Shown here: piece by piece, positions 1-10,784 of the stretch
Position numbering within the stretch: position 1 is the first letter of the stretch
Layout: every line of letters begins with the position of its first letter
From: Brachycybe producta
Taxonomy: Eukaryota; Arthropoda; Diplopoda; Playtdesmida; Andrognathidae
Assembly: GCA_036925085.1 (NCBI GenBank)
Contig: JAUPFP010000011.1
Span: forward strand, 4,927,628-4,991,627
Direction of reading: 5' to 3'
Length of the DNA: 64,000 nt
Notes under the pieces: generated by a model
Databases searched by the model: none
What the model saw: only the letters and a program-made list of their open reading frames with translations
What the model was told of the DNA's origin: nothing
Made by a program: the position numbers and the translations under genes

Positions 1-629
1 CCAACCGGGGAAGTACCGGTGGTTCCTCTCCCCGTGCGCCCTCACGCGCGGGCGACAGTGAAAACCGAGGTGCCACCCTCGGCTCAACCGATGACCGGGA
101 CAGTCGTCCTTCCAACCGAAGGACATCTATCCCGTAAGCAATCTCAACGAGTTGCTGCTCGGATAGCCCGGCCAAAAAGGCCCGGCCCTCACGTGCAGTC
201 TCGTCCGGGATTTCCACCATATCTCTACGGGGAAGATCGCCACGTCCAACCGGACGGGCGACGGTGGAAACTTGGACAACCGGCCGTGGCCGATCGTCCT
301 CCCCGGTGAGATCACCATCGGATCCACTGTCTTCTACCAGGTATTCTCCCGGACGGACGTCACGGCGGCGTTTCCGCACCGTGACCCAGTCCTCCGGGAA
401 ATCCCTGTCCACGCTTCCGCTATGCTCCTCTGTCTCCAGAGGTGCACCGCCTTCCGCCCCCCCAAGGGGACGGTCGACTACGCGGCCGCGTAGCTTCAAA
501 CCCGCATCTACTCCAAGTTCCCGACCTCCCGTCGGTACTTTTGGGGCTGGCTCCATTTTTCACCGTAAACGAACGGTAAAATCTGGACAAAGCCACCAGA
601 TATCGGGTTTCCACCGTCGAAAACGGTAA

Positions 630-1085
630 ACTCACGGACAAAAGTCCGTAAAATACCGTTACGAACGGATGGGACCGTGCAAAACCGCAGTATCACGGAC
701 AAAAGTCCGTGTCCCACGGTGAAGAACGGTCAGAGTTTGACTTCACCGGTTTCGACCGCGGTATAACGGACAAAAGTCCGTCTCTCACGGTGTACTTCAC
801 GGTAAAGACCTTTTACCACTTTCTACCGTGGACCAACGGACAAAAGTCCGTACACCACGGTGTACTTGCGGTAAAATACCGTAAACCACCGAAAACCACG
901 GTACCACGGACCGTAGTCCGTGCCCCACGGTAATTCGACGGTACCAATACGGTAACCGACGGTAAATTTACCGTTAACCACGGTACAACGGACCAGAGTC
1001 CGTTCCCCACGGTAAACGACGGTAAATCAACGGTGAAACGGTGGTTTCCGCCGCTGTCCCACGGACCAAAGTCCGCGCCCAGTGG
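630..1085. repeat. About 70-bp tandem repeat carrying ACGGAC-AAAA-GTCCGT palindromes
   Basis: Six or seven copies of a 16-bp hairpin (ACGGAC, short loop, GTCCGT) recur at roughly 634, 695, 766, 836, 905, 988 and 1061, spaced about 61-83 bp. Each is followed by a CCCACGGT-like block. Later copies vary in the loop (AAAA, CGTA, CAGA, CAAA) while the stems are kept, which is the pattern of compensated hairpins. Confidence 0.75.
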
Positions 1086-1689
1086 CGTACTCGCACCGCA
1101 CGGTGATTCGACCGACTTAACGGTCGAATACACGGTAAATCACCGTGCGAGAGGCGGGGTACAGATACCCGGCGCCTCCACCAATTGTAACGTCCCGCCG
1201 GACCGTTACAATACCCCAGTAAGTTCCACGTAAAAAACACGAAAAACTTACCGCACAACCGGCTCCTCACGGGGACGGGACCGTACCCGTAGCCGTCTCC
1301 CGCACGGTGCTCCCTGAGTTGTGTCGGCTCCAGGAGCCACCCACGACGGACACGACGAAAAACCACGCCGCCACGCCGAGAATATCGCGGTAGAACTCCG
1401 GTTCTACCGCGAGCCGACACGAAGACCGGCCGAAACAAGTCGGAAAGACGGTGGTGTTTCCCCAATACCAGAAACCCACCCTCCGCGGTACTTCCCCAAG
1501 AAAAGACACAGACACACGAGGTAAGATGAAATAAACAGTGTTTAATTGAACACTTACGACGTGAATGATGATAAGGCAGTGATAACAATATTCACACAAC
1601 TTGGCTGGTAAACTTCTACCAACCAAGCCCCCATGAATATAAAACAACAGGCCAACAGGCCAAAGGCACAAAAGAAGAATCCAGATGCT

Positions 1690-1970
1690 GGACAGTGGAG
1701 GTCTACCTTGACCTCCACCCACAGGTCTAGTCTCAAGCAAAGCCTACCACCAACTGCCCAGATCCTGTGGTTGACTAGGCCACAGGAAACCTCCAGGCAA
1801 CTCCACCTGGAGGGGACAGAGGTCACATCTGACCTCTCACCCATAGACTTCATGGTGAGAGGTCTGCTGGCACCAAAATGGCGTCCGTCCCAACAGCCTA
1901 CTGTAGCTGTCAGGCAGACCACCATAGGGAAATTCGTCTGCTCCACCAAAATTAAAATTGGAGCAGACCA
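1690..1970. repeat. Run of seven consecutive hairpins
   Basis: Stems pair at 1695-1703/1710-1718, 1764-1770/1780-1786, 1790-1797/1806-1813, 1818-1825/1830-1837, 1833-1841/1854-1862, an outer pair GGTCTGC...GCAGACC around 1861-1922, and 1936-1945/1959-1968. Each stem is 7-10 bp and close to perfect, yet the stems are unrelated in sequence. Spacing between hairpins is only a few bases. Confidence 0.8.
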
Positions 1971-2019
1971 GGTTGCCACAATAGTACCCCCCTATAAAAA
2001 TTTCTAAGCACAATAAACG

Positions 2020-2385
2020 AAATGAAAGTCGATTTATATTTGAAAATAACTGAATAAATTAAGCGAGTGATTCGGAATCACTTGCTTAATTTATTCAATT
2101 ATTTTTGAAAATACATCGACTTTAATTTTGTTTTTTGCCGCCCCCAAACTTCCTGCGCCCCCCCCCGCAGTTGCGGGTCTGGTGGGTCCCTAGCTACGCC
2201 ACTGCCCGCCCCTCCCATGAATATTTACTAGTGCAACTATGTAGTTTTTAAAAGTAAATATTAAATGAAAGTCGATTTATTTTCGAAAATAAATCGACTT
2301 TCATTTTGTTTTTTGCGCCTCCAAACCTGCTGCGCCCCCCCCCGCAGTTGCGGGTCCTGCGGGTGCCTAGCTACGCCAGTGTTCA
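2020..2385. repeat. Two copies of a hairpin-headed repeat
   Basis: A palindrome of about 100 bp at 2022-2123 and a perfect 44-bp palindrome at 2263-2306 share the AAAGTCGATTTAT arm. Both are followed by the same C-rich tail ending in a CTAGCTACGCCAGTG-type sequence (about 2125-2205 and 2307-2385). That terminal motif resembles the ends of animal hAT-type MITEs. The two units are tandem copies of one non-autonomous element. Confidence 0.6.
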
Positions 2386-2574
2386 CGCCATACAAAACCC
2401 ATGGGATGATTTGGACCAGTTCCCTGCATTCGCATGGGGTCACCAGGTATTTTGCCACTTTGTTCTACTGAGTTCTATAGAGTAAGCCATTTATTTTTTG
2501 CATTTAATTGCAAATTATCAGGGTTAAGTGCTCATGCACATGCGTGGTGCGACCATATTTTTTTTTGGGGGGGG

Positions 2575-2735
2575 CATTTAATGAGCGTCAGACCAAATAT
2601 CAACCAATTAGAAATAAAAAGGGTGGGGTATCTTACGTCAAACCCAGTAACAAACCAATTGGAAATTGATGACGCTCATAAAAGGGCGGATACGCCAAAG
2701 AAATTCTGAAGCTGCCTACAGAACAGGCAGTTAGA
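2575..2735. mobile_element. Palindromic promoter-like MITE (family P), copy 1
   Basis: The core reads from an ATGAGCGTCAGACC arm through CCAAT-type motifs to a GACGCTCATAAAAGGGCGG arm, so the two ends are inverted copies. It is followed by the ACAGGCAGTT edge seen in other copies. Later copies are at 4385, 4690, 10573, 19155, 20674, 40763, 41671 and 46869. Confidence 0.6.
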
Positions 2736-2779
2736 AATCGGTCAGAACTTCAGTTGGCTCCACCCTTGTTATGACGACC

Positions 2780-3665
2780 GGCATGTCCAATAAGCGCCTG
2801 TAGTAGCAGTAGGCCAAAAGATGGCCCCTAAAAAGTTAGCAGACGAAAGTTTAACATAGAACTCTATGTAAGTTTTTTTTGCCGTTTTCTCGCAAATTAC
2901 TTGCCCAATTTTCGTGAATTTTTTGAAGAATTGAAAATTTTCGAGAAAATAAAGACAAAAGTACGTAGTTACACATCCATGCATTAGTTTTTTAATATTT
3001 CACATTGTTTTGTTATTTTTGATGTTTTATTCTGAACGTTGCTATTAAACTGAAACTTTTAACATGGAAGCCAATGGAGATTTCGATAAGTCGGTAAGTT
3101 CTTTTGCTTATTTCTTGTAAATTACTTGGACAAATATCGTGAAATTTTAAATTTTAATTTCAATGTTTTATTCTGAACCTTACACTGAATAATTGGAGTG
3201 AATTTTTTTAATAACACAAGAAAAACAAAAAACATGAAGAATATTTAATTAAACAATGATTAATTATAAAACTAGCTATTTTTATCTTCATTTCTTTAAA
3301 ATTTCACGATATTTGTGCAAGTAATTTGCAAGAAATAAGCAAAAGAACTTGTCGACTTATCGAAATCTCCATTGGCTTCCATGTTAAAAGTTTCGGTTTA
3401 ATAACAACGTTCAGAATAAAACATCAAAAATAACAAAACAGTGTGAAATATTAAAAAAACTAATGCATGTATGCGAAACTACGTACTTTTTTTATTTTTT
3501 TCAAAAATTCACAAAAATTGGGCGAGTAATTTGCGAGAAAACAACAAAAAAACTCACCGGTACAACGATTTTTCCATAGAGTTCAATGTTAAAGTTTCGT
3601 CTGCTAACTTCTTAGGGGGCCATCTTTTGGCCTACTGCCACTAGAGGCGCTTATTGGACATATGG
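2780..3665. mobile_element. Foldback element, family F3, complete copy
   Basis: The left arm begins with GTCCAATAAGCGCC and the right arm ends with GGCGCTTATTGGAC. The arms stay complementary almost to the centre, including the blocks ATGGAGATTTCGATAAGTCGG and its complement, giving a fully palindromic element of about 880 bp. No transposase is encoded. A second, interrupted copy lies at 19627-21497. Confidence 0.75.
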
Positions 3666-3677
3666 GCGATATGGCTT

Positions 3678-4117
3678 AGAGACCTACATTGAGTAAAAAT
3701 TTGAAGCCCAGCCCACCAGGCCCATGGGCCTTTAACATAAGTATGCCGATCCAAGCCCAGCCCAAAAGCCCACCATCCCATGGGCTTTGTGTAGGTCTCT
3801 AATTTCCACACTAAATGGTTCACAAGTTCAAATGCTTACCAAGAAAAGAAACTGCCCCATTAACGGATCTAATATGTTTATTTTATTGATTGGTCAGTGA
3901 GGAATTTGTTATACTTTTGTTAATGTGTGAAATAATACGTGGTTCAGTTCTATACATTTGTAAAGAACCCCAAGAGAAGTGATCAAACACGCCTTCCAAA
4001 CCCATGATGCCCACAAAGCCCACCAGACCCATGGGCCTTTAACATAAAAATGCCGGCCCAGGCCCAGCCCAACCCATGGCCCCACCGACCCATGGGCTTT
4101 ATGTAAGGTCTCTAATA
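3678..4117. repeat. Paired GCCCA-rich repeat with AGAGACCT-type ends
   Basis: Two related blocks (about 3678-3803 and 3985-4117) share CCCATGGGCCTTTAACATAA and GCCCAGCCCA motifs. They are bounded by AGAGACCTACA and its complement TGTAGGTCTCT. They look like terminal parts of a non-autonomous DNA element. The class is uncertain. Confidence 0.45.
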
Positions 4118-4384
4118 TGGCTCATTGATAACGCTCATAAAAAGGCGGTCGGCCAACAACCTGTGCGCTCTGTGACGAACCTATGAAATCCATTGCCTTC
4201 AGCACTTCTGCTCAGTTTTGCGCGTATTTTAGGCAGATTGTTACAACTGTCGAGTGCAGAACAATTGAACACGATAAAAGTAAAAAAGAGTAGATATATA
4301 ATAGTACTGTATTTTTCGTTTGTTAACAACAAAATTGACATGACTCATTCACTAAGAGGACAGAATAAGCCTGACAAAGACACA

Positions 4385-4890
4385 GGCAAGTGACAGGCAT
4401 ATAAAGACAGGGAGACACAGGCGTTTGCCCCGCACTTTTATGAGCGTCATACCAAATATTAACCAATTAAAAATTGTAAAGCGCTGGGCATGTGACGTCA
4501 GACCAAATAACAAACCAATTAGAAGTTGCCGTTTCTCATAAAAGGGGCGAGACAAACAAATGTACCTTGCTGCGCACACTTGCCTGTTGACTAAGAGAGG
4601 AAACTTTTTGTCGGCATTTTTGATGTTCCTGTTACAGGAAGTCAATGAACAAGTTTAACCGGATACTTGACAACTACCATTTTCTAAATCAGTGCCAAGT
4701 AAAGACAGTAAGACAAAGTCATTTGCCCTGCCCATTTTATGAGGACTTACAACTTCTAATTGGTTTGTTATGTGGCCTGACGTCACATGCTCCGCCCTTT
4801 TCAATTTCCAATTTGTTGGATATTTGGTCTGATGCTTATAAAAGGGCGGGGCAAACGACTGTATCTCCCTGTCTTTACATGCCTGTAAGC
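4385..4890. mobile_element. Two further family P MITE copies
   Basis: Copies at about 4385-4590 and 4690-4890 lie close together. Each contains the CATAAAAGGGCG-type arm, TGACGTCA and CCAAT/ATTGG motifs, and each is flanked by AGACAGG/CCTGTCTTT-like outer arms. A solitary arm of the family is also seen near 4130-4150. Confidence 0.6.
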
Positions 4891-5229
4891 TGTAGATTCG
4901 GAGGATATTTTCACATGTAAGCCAATGGTAATAGTAGGCATTAGTTTGCTGCATTTTTAAGTTCTTTTGCTGTTTTCTCTTAAATTACTTGCACAATTAT
5001 GTTGTAAATTAAAAAAATAAAGGTAAAAGTACATAGTTTGACAATCAGGAATTGGTGTTTTTAAAATAATATTCCTCGCGTTTTTTTTAGATCTCAATAT
5101 TCATTCTAAAAGTGGTTGTAAAACCTCAGACTATTAGGAAGGTAATAGTGTAAGGGGGATAATAAACTCTTTGGTAAAACCAAAACTTTAACATGGACGG
5201 CATTGGAGATTTCGATGGCTCACTAAGCC

Positions 5230-5758
5230 TAGTACACCGGATTCTTTGTTGCGGGACTGCTCCGATTCAATGTTGCGGGGCAGAATCGCAACTGACGCGA
5301 TTCAGACCCGCAACATTGTTTCGTGTCCACACCTACAATCAGTGTTTCTTCCTCCTTCTTGCTTTCACCATGTAAATATCACCGGCGGAAGTGACCCTTG
5401 GAATATGGGCCAACGCGGTGATTCATAAAGAGGGGCAAATAAAAGCAGAAGTGGTGGTGGGCACACAAGCTCTTCTCAGCTGAGAGCACATTCGTTTTAA
5501 GCCTTTTGGACACCCGTCTTTTATAATTAAAAGCAAACTGAGCCTTTTGAGTCTGTTCATTTTTCAAAAGACGTCCACACCATGAAATGTCCCGCAACAA
5601 TGTTGAAATGTTTCCCATTTCGATGGGACTCAAAAAACATGAATCTGAGCAGACGCGATTCAGCCCCGAAACATTTCAACATTGTTGCGGGACAGAATCG
5701 CAACAGACGAGATTCAGCCCCGCAACAATGTATCACAACAAAGAATCCCGGTGTGTAC
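5230..5758. mobile_element. MITE family G (TIR GTACACC...GGTGTGTAC), copy 1
   Basis: Terminal inverted repeats run GTACACCGGATTCTTTGTTG on the left and CAACAAAGAATCCCGGTGTG on the right. Several internal inverted CAATGTTGCGGGGC/GATTCAGCCCCGCAAC blocks repeat inside. No coding capacity. Other copies lie at 58421-59095 (near complete) and 18421-18826 (left end missing). Confidence 0.7.
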
Positions 5759-5799
5759 ATAAAACAATTAAAAATGAACAAATAGTTTCCATTACCGGC

Positions 5800-6900
5800 A
5801 CTTTATAGCATTACCGGTTTTTCGGTAATGCGGCGTTACCAAACCGGTAAATTTCGATAATAAAGCAAAAAAGTATAAGCGCTGTAAAAAACCTCAAAAA
5901 TTGAAAAAAAAATTCACATGTTAAAAAAAATTAAAAGAAATATAAATTCATAACTAATAATTATATAATAAAAAAATAATCATGTTAAATAAAATAATTG
6001 GGGTTTTATTTCCTTTCGATGAAAATTCCAATTTTTTGTTTAGTTTTTTTTTTTTGTTTCTTCTGAATCACAAGCGTAACAAATGAAGATTTTGTGTTAA
6101 TTTAGTACTTAAGTATGTACGGTATATATAATGCACGGAAAGCATTTTAACTGTAGGAACATTTACATTAGGACCTTACTGCGACTTTCGTAAACGGTTA
6201 CAAGTGCTTACGAATACCATTTTTTCATTTCAATTTTTGAAAAAATCTTTTGGTAAACTCAGAGGTTCTTAAACATTGGTCAATTCTTTTATATAAAAAT
6301 TATTAGAAAACATTTTACTGAAAAACTGGTGGGGCTTCATTGCTATAGTTTAGCCCTTCCTAGATCAGAAATTAGTTTATGTATGTTTAAGAAAATTGTA
6401 CGTGGTCAATGTCCCAAACCACAGTCTAGTGATATATGTGTGGAGAAGGGGTGAACACTCAAGGAAAATTAGAGAGCGTTTCGCCATTATTATTGGTCTT
6501 TTTTCGTTGGTGATATCATTAATTGATATTTGCAATGCAAGATATTTTTAAGTTGTAGTTATTATATATTGACAATGCGTCTTGCAGCACTTGGATCTTC
6601 AGATCCCTCTGCCATAGGTCAACCGGTTGCTAGCAGAGTATTTTTTGTAATTGTAACGATAATCAGAATTGAAATTACCATGTCAATTCTGATTATCATT
6701 ACAATTACATTACATCATTACAATTTTATAGCAGTTCAGTCCACATTCCTCCTGCAAATTGAAATTATTCCCAGTCAGAAATTTATAAATACAAAAAAAA
6801 AAAAATTGATCCTTAATATTCATTTTATTACTACATAAGCATATCATAAATGCAGAGAACTACAAAAGATCCATCAATGATTGAACATCGAGAACAACAG
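5800..6900. other. AT-rich stretch without a recognised gene
   Basis: Starts with a short block of ACCGGTAA-type inverted repeats (5785-5850) that may be a MITE end. Beyond that it is AT-rich with an A-run near 6790. This is immediately downstream (3' side) of NDUFB10 and may include its 3' untranslated region near 6830-6900. Confidence 0.4.
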
Positions 6901-9900
6901 TTAATTATTTGCGTTGTTGTCTATCACTTCCGTTCCATCGTTTGACCCATGCCTTCGTTCCCAGATCATCCTGTGTTTCTGTTTCATGTAAGCATATTTG
7001 ACATGTGGCTTTGGACCAAGATCTCCATCTGTTAAAAAAAAGATGTTATTCTTACATTCGGAGGGAGGGAAGGGGGGGGGAGCCCATTCACTTAGTGATA
7101 AGTTTACATTTAATGAACCAGTTCAGAGACGCTTGATCGTAGTCGTCGATAACCTTCTTGCACTTTTCTTTCTCGTCCGGTCTCTGGTACCAAACGCAGT
7201 CCTCCATCCGAAGTCGAAGGAGAGAAATGATTTCCGAGTCCACTTTCCTGTTCCAAAAAGAAAAAAAAAACGAGTGGATTATAAAAAATGCGAGTTTTAT
7301 CGAAACTCAATAATATTCTTGTAAAGAGATTTGCACCTGTCACGCTTAAACTGCGAGTTTGCTTCGTAGGAGCAGGCGTAGTCCCCTTCGTAGCACTCGT
7401 CAATTTCCGGAACACGGCGGAATTGATGGTGGTAGTAGTTATATTTTGGGCGTGTCTTTTCTACGACGCTTTCTAGACAGTCCGATGGGAAATTTGACAA
7501 AAAAATATGATGTAAATAATTAGTCTGAGACCACTAGCATTGGGGGGGGGGGGCTGTCCGCCCCGGGCAGCACTTTTTTGGGGGCGGCAAAAACGAAAAG
7601 AAGATTTTTTTTCCTGTCGGGATAGTAGAAGGAGCTTTATAAAGCTCTTTTAAGATGGCCCAAGAAAAAATTATAAAAAAAATTTTCGCTCGCTGCGCTC
7701 ACGGAATGTATTCTGCAATCCAGCATTATGTTTTTTAAGTCCGCGTCCTGGTTTATTTAATAATTTAACTATTAATATAAAATTATATAAACCATTTCAA
7801 TCACGGGATATCGATAATATCGTTTGGCCCCTCCCAGACTAGAAACCTGGTTGCGCCACGGTTGCGTATTGTGTTGTTTTGCGTTTCGGGAGTTGCCAGT
7901 CCAGGAAGGTAATAGTCTAAGGCAAGCATGTCAAACTCGCGGCCCACAACAAATAACTTCGAAGCCCAGGACCCGTCAGATCCAGGATTACTGACATTCA
8001 ACTTGGGTCAGTTTTGAAAGTAATCACTGCAAACAAGATTCCCGCCCCCCCCCCCCCCCGAAGTAGGAAAGATTGTACTGTACTTCTCGAAATAAATCTA
8101 TGTTTCTATAAAAATAACAGTTTTTAGGTTTTTTTGCGGCCCACATAAACTAAGACCTTGTTTATTTGGCCCGTATCAGCCTTTGAGTTTGACATGCTTG
8201 GTCTAAGGTTTAACGTGGAAATCATAGGTTAACTAATTCACAACTTTATAGAGATCGACCGATGGCAAAGTTTTGCTAACGGACCGATGCCAATGTAGCG
8301 AGCGAGCAAACATTCGCTCGCTCGTGTTCAAAAAAGATCAGGTGGATGGCAGTACAGCACATTTAATGAATTTAATTTTATAAAAAAAAACTACTGTGCC
8401 AGTTGTGAACACGTCTTTTCTTTGATGTACCACCATTCCACCCGATCTTTTTTTTGAACACGAGCGAGCGAATTGTTTGCTGGCTCGCTAATCGGTATGT
8501 CGCCAGACAATTATTCATTGAGAATGCTCGTTCGCTCTTGTTCGCTTTCTTTGGTGACTAGTGGCGCAAGCAAAAATAAAAAAAATCCGAATGTTATAAT
8601 CGGAACTGTCAAAATCGAAAAAATAATTCCATTAATTGGGAACAAAGTATCGATTAATAATCGATTAATCGCCCCATCCCTACCACTAAATACTGCTCAG
8701 TGACAATACATTAAAGGACCTACCCCACCAAACATATAGGATGCCTATTCCTATTGACAACACCTTTTCAACAGAGGGACAGACTAAAACATGGAAATGT
8801 GCGCGGAAAGTGTTTAATCTTAAGCCTCGTTTCACAGCGATAGTTCTATCGTGAGAGTAGCCGTCATGAAAGTTGTGATAGTTGACTCTCACGATAGCAA
8901 CTGTCTACGCGTCTTGAAGTAACGTGATAGTTCTGTCACGACAGTGTGACGTCTACTTCACAGTTATCATTGAGTCAACAAGAGTGTTGCCTCTCTCCCT
9001 CCAGAAGCCAAATATCCCTACAAAGTGGATATGTCCCTACAAGAGGTCACACAACAACTATTACTATCGCGACAGTACTATCAACTATCTATAGTCAAAC
9101 GAGATAGTGCTATCGCGACAGTGCGATAGTGACTATCATGTGGTTTTCACGATGATAGTTCTCGCGATAGTTGCTCTCATGACAGCAACTATTGTGAAAA
9201 CGGGGCTTTAGACTTTTACCTTCCTGGACTCGCAACTCTCGAAATGTTGTGACAGTGTTCCACAGATATGCGGTGTTGTTTTCGAAACAGGGCCTTTAGC
9301 GGGAATATGATAAATTTCGTAGCTATAAACGGTTTATAGCTAACAAAACGAGACTTTGGCTATGATTTTACGTACAGATAATACCACCAGACGGAGCTGG
9401 TCTCGCTTCCACCAGCACTTCCGCCTTAGAGCAGTCATGCAACGCCTTAACATGGAGAAGATAGGTAGTTGCCAGTCCAGGAAGGTAATAGTCTAAGGTT
9501 TAATAGCACAAAAAGCATTGAAAACACTTGCAAACACACGGAACAATACAGAAAACCGTGGCAAACACACGGAACAGCACAGAAAACCGTGGCAAACATA
9601 CGGAAAACAGTAGCAAACAAAATCTTGGAAACCGCTTGCAAGCACACGGAAAAGTGCGGTGAACACTTTGAATACAAGGAATTTCGGCACTTTGTCATGT
9701 GGCTTACTTGCTCGCATGTGCATTCTATGCGTATCCGCGCTTTTCCGTGTGTTTGAAAGTGTTTTCAGTACTTTTTCACGACTGCCGTATTGGCGAGTGG
9801 CTCTAATACATTAGTATATTCTAAAGTATTCTTCCAAAATTCCGAATTTCTCCATTCTCCCCTTCTTCTAAAGAGTATCCATTACACACACACACACACA

Positions 9901-10087
9901 CGGAGATGACGACCTTTGAAATAGTGTTTGTGTTACTTCAAGAACGCAATTTTCGACCTAAAAGAATCATTTGGAATGGAATGTTTATTTTTATACCTCG
10001 AAACCAAGTGACCGGGCCATCGACGAGATTGTAAAACCCTCGAAAGAACTTCTCAAAATTGTTTCTTGGAGGTAATGTATCTTCCAT
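6901..10087 (-). CDS. NDUFB10: NADH dehydrogenase 1 beta subcomplex subunit 10 (complex I, PDSW) homologue
   Basis: Four coding exons on the minus strand: 10087-9997, 7472-7337, 7247-7108 and 7028-6901 (495 nt, 164 residues plus stop). All introns have GT...AG ends and phases agree at each junction (1, 2, 1). Exon 1 has the ATG and the DGPVTWFRE segment. Exon 2 gives YNYYHHQFRRVPEIDEC and a C-X6-C pair. Exon 3 gives KVDSEIISLL and a C-X11-C pair. Exon 4 gives YGDLG and KHRMIWERRHG. These match NDUFB10, an accessory subunit of the complex I membrane arm on the intermembrane-space side. The four cysteines of its two disulfides are all present. Length is close to the human protein (172). Intron 1 (2.5 kb) holds a hAT MITE, a foldback and another MITE. 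Identification is by family recognition; the exon model is inferred. Confidence 0.92.
7923..8200. mobile_element. hAT-type MITE with 8-bp target duplication
   Basis: Ends are CAAGCATGTCAAACTC and GAGTTTGACATGCTTG, flanked by the perfect 8-bp direct repeat GTCTAAGG (7915-7922 and 8201-8208), the hallmark of hAT insertion. It contains a C-run and GGCCCACA motifs. It inserted into the GTTGCCAGTCCAG repeat inside intron 1 of NDUFB10. A partial relative is at about 49925-50175. Confidence 0.85.
8298..8491. mobile_element. Short foldback element in NDUFB10 intron 1
   Basis: Arms of about 75 bp begin GCGAGCGAGCAAACATTCGC and end with the complement (TTGCTGGCTCGC). They share a GTTCAAAAAAGATC core and flank a roughly 50-bp AT-rich centre. 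No coding capacity. Confidence 0.6.
8600..8690. mobile_element. Right end of a GATGGG-type DNA element
   Basis: ATCGATTAATCGCCCCATCCCTA at the right edge is the complement of the TAGGGATGGGC-type end of a common animal MITE. A related left-end block is at 45089-45200. No left terminus was located for this copy. Confidence 0.35.
8819..9210. mobile_element. MITE family T (TIR TAAAGCCCCGTTTTCAC), copy 1
   Basis: Ends read TAAGCCTCGTTTCAC and GTGAAAACGGGGCTTTA. The interior is full of CGATAGTT/AACTATCG inverted motifs. A second copy lies at 13749-14082, so the family is mobile. No open reading frame of note. It lies in intron 1 of NDUFB10. Confidence 0.7.
9295..9500. repeat. Dispersed repeat shared with 13605-13750
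   Basis: The block from ACGAGACTTTGGCTATGATTT through ACCACCAGACGGAGCTGG to AGTTGCCAGTCCAGGAAGG is repeated with few changes at 13605-13750. Both end in the GTTGCCAGTCCAG motif that also occurs at 7888, 12656, 12860 and 13540. It is probably an end segment of one TIR element family. Confidence 0.6.
9505..9770. repeat. Imperfect tandem repeat of an AACACACGG unit
   Basis: Several units of about 30 bp (GCAAACACACGGAACA followed by CAGAAAACCGTG) run from 9530 to 9655. An inverted trace (CCGTGTGTTTG) is at 9745. Non-coding, inside NDUFB10 intron 1. Confidence 0.5.
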
Positions 10088-10221
10088 TTCCAAGACACAT
10101 GCGACTCCACGTTCTAAACACTATTTTTGTTAATTTACTCGTTTTTTCCAAATAAAAAAGAATAAATAATAAGCGATGCTAAGCCATGCGCGAGATTTTT
10201 TTTTTATCAGATTTCTGCGCA

Positions 10222-10480
10222 AACACACGGTACGGAGTTCTTTTTAGGACAACGGTGAATTTTTTTTTCTTCGTTTACACCACTTAGTAACTCGTTTCGT
10301 TTAATTACAAAGTAAGTTTAAACGAGTTACAAAGTCGTGTAAACGAAGGAAAAAAAATCACGTATGTCCTAAAAGGACTTATTAACTCGTTTAAACGAGT
10401 CACTAAGTCGTGTAAACGAAGTGGGGGGGGGGGGGAATTCGTGCATGTCCTAAAAGGGGCTCCGTACTTGTGACCCTGTG
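10222..10480. mobile_element. TIR element just upstream of NDUFB10
   Basis: ACGGAGTTCTTTTTAGGACA near 10235 is complemented by TGTCCTAAAAGGGGCTCCGT near 10446-10465. The interior has repeated GTGTAAACGAAG and CTCGTTTAAACGAG palindromes and a G-run. It sits about 140 bp upstream of the NDUFB10 start codon, so it may bound the promoter region. Confidence 0.55.
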
Positions 10481-10572
10481 AGCGTAGTCATAGCTGTGGT
10501 CATAGCCTCTAATAATAGGAGGCTATCTGGCTATCCGTATACTGTGGGCGTAGCTTTGCTTATTTCTAAATT

Positions 10573-10780
10573 TACAGGCAATTAGAGAACGGGATGAACA
10601 GACGTTGACTCCGCCCTGTTTATGACGAACGGCAACTTCTAATTGGTTTGTTGTGTGTTTCGACGTTCAAAAGGGCGGAGCATGTGACGTCAAACTACAT
10701 AACCAACCAATTAAAAGTTGGTTTCGTCATAAAAAGGGCGGAGCCAACTTTTGTTCCTCCCATTTTCTAATTGCGTGTTT
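10573..10780. mobile_element. Family P palindromic MITE copy
   Basis: Inverted arms with CCGCCC...GGGCGGAGCC, ATTGG and CCAAT motifs, a central GGGCGGAGC and GTGACGTCA. Outer edges are ACAGGCAATTAGA and TCTAATTGCGTGT. Confidence 0.65.
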
Positions 10781-10784
10781 AAAT

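Larger units (their letters stand above)
1..2000. repeat. Hairpin-dense block (serial short inverted repeats)
   Basis: The block is visibly GC-richer than the rest of the window and is made of consecutive short inverted repeats whose stems differ from one another. Examples: 65-70 with 77-82; 106-112 with 118-124; 1184-1192 with 1204-1212 (9 bp); 1385-1396 with 1401-1412 (12 bp, 4-base loop); and the run at 1690-1970. Open frames here lack codon-like character and I recognise no protein domain. It starts at or before the window edge, so its left boundary is unknown. It could be one large foldback-type mobile element or the template of a highly structured RNA. Confidence 0.6.

Noticed and set aside
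1267..1740. Minus-strand frame of 157 codons with hydrophobic segments
   Set aside because: It overlaps several hairpins and other open frames of equal length. GC bias of the block explains the lack of stops.
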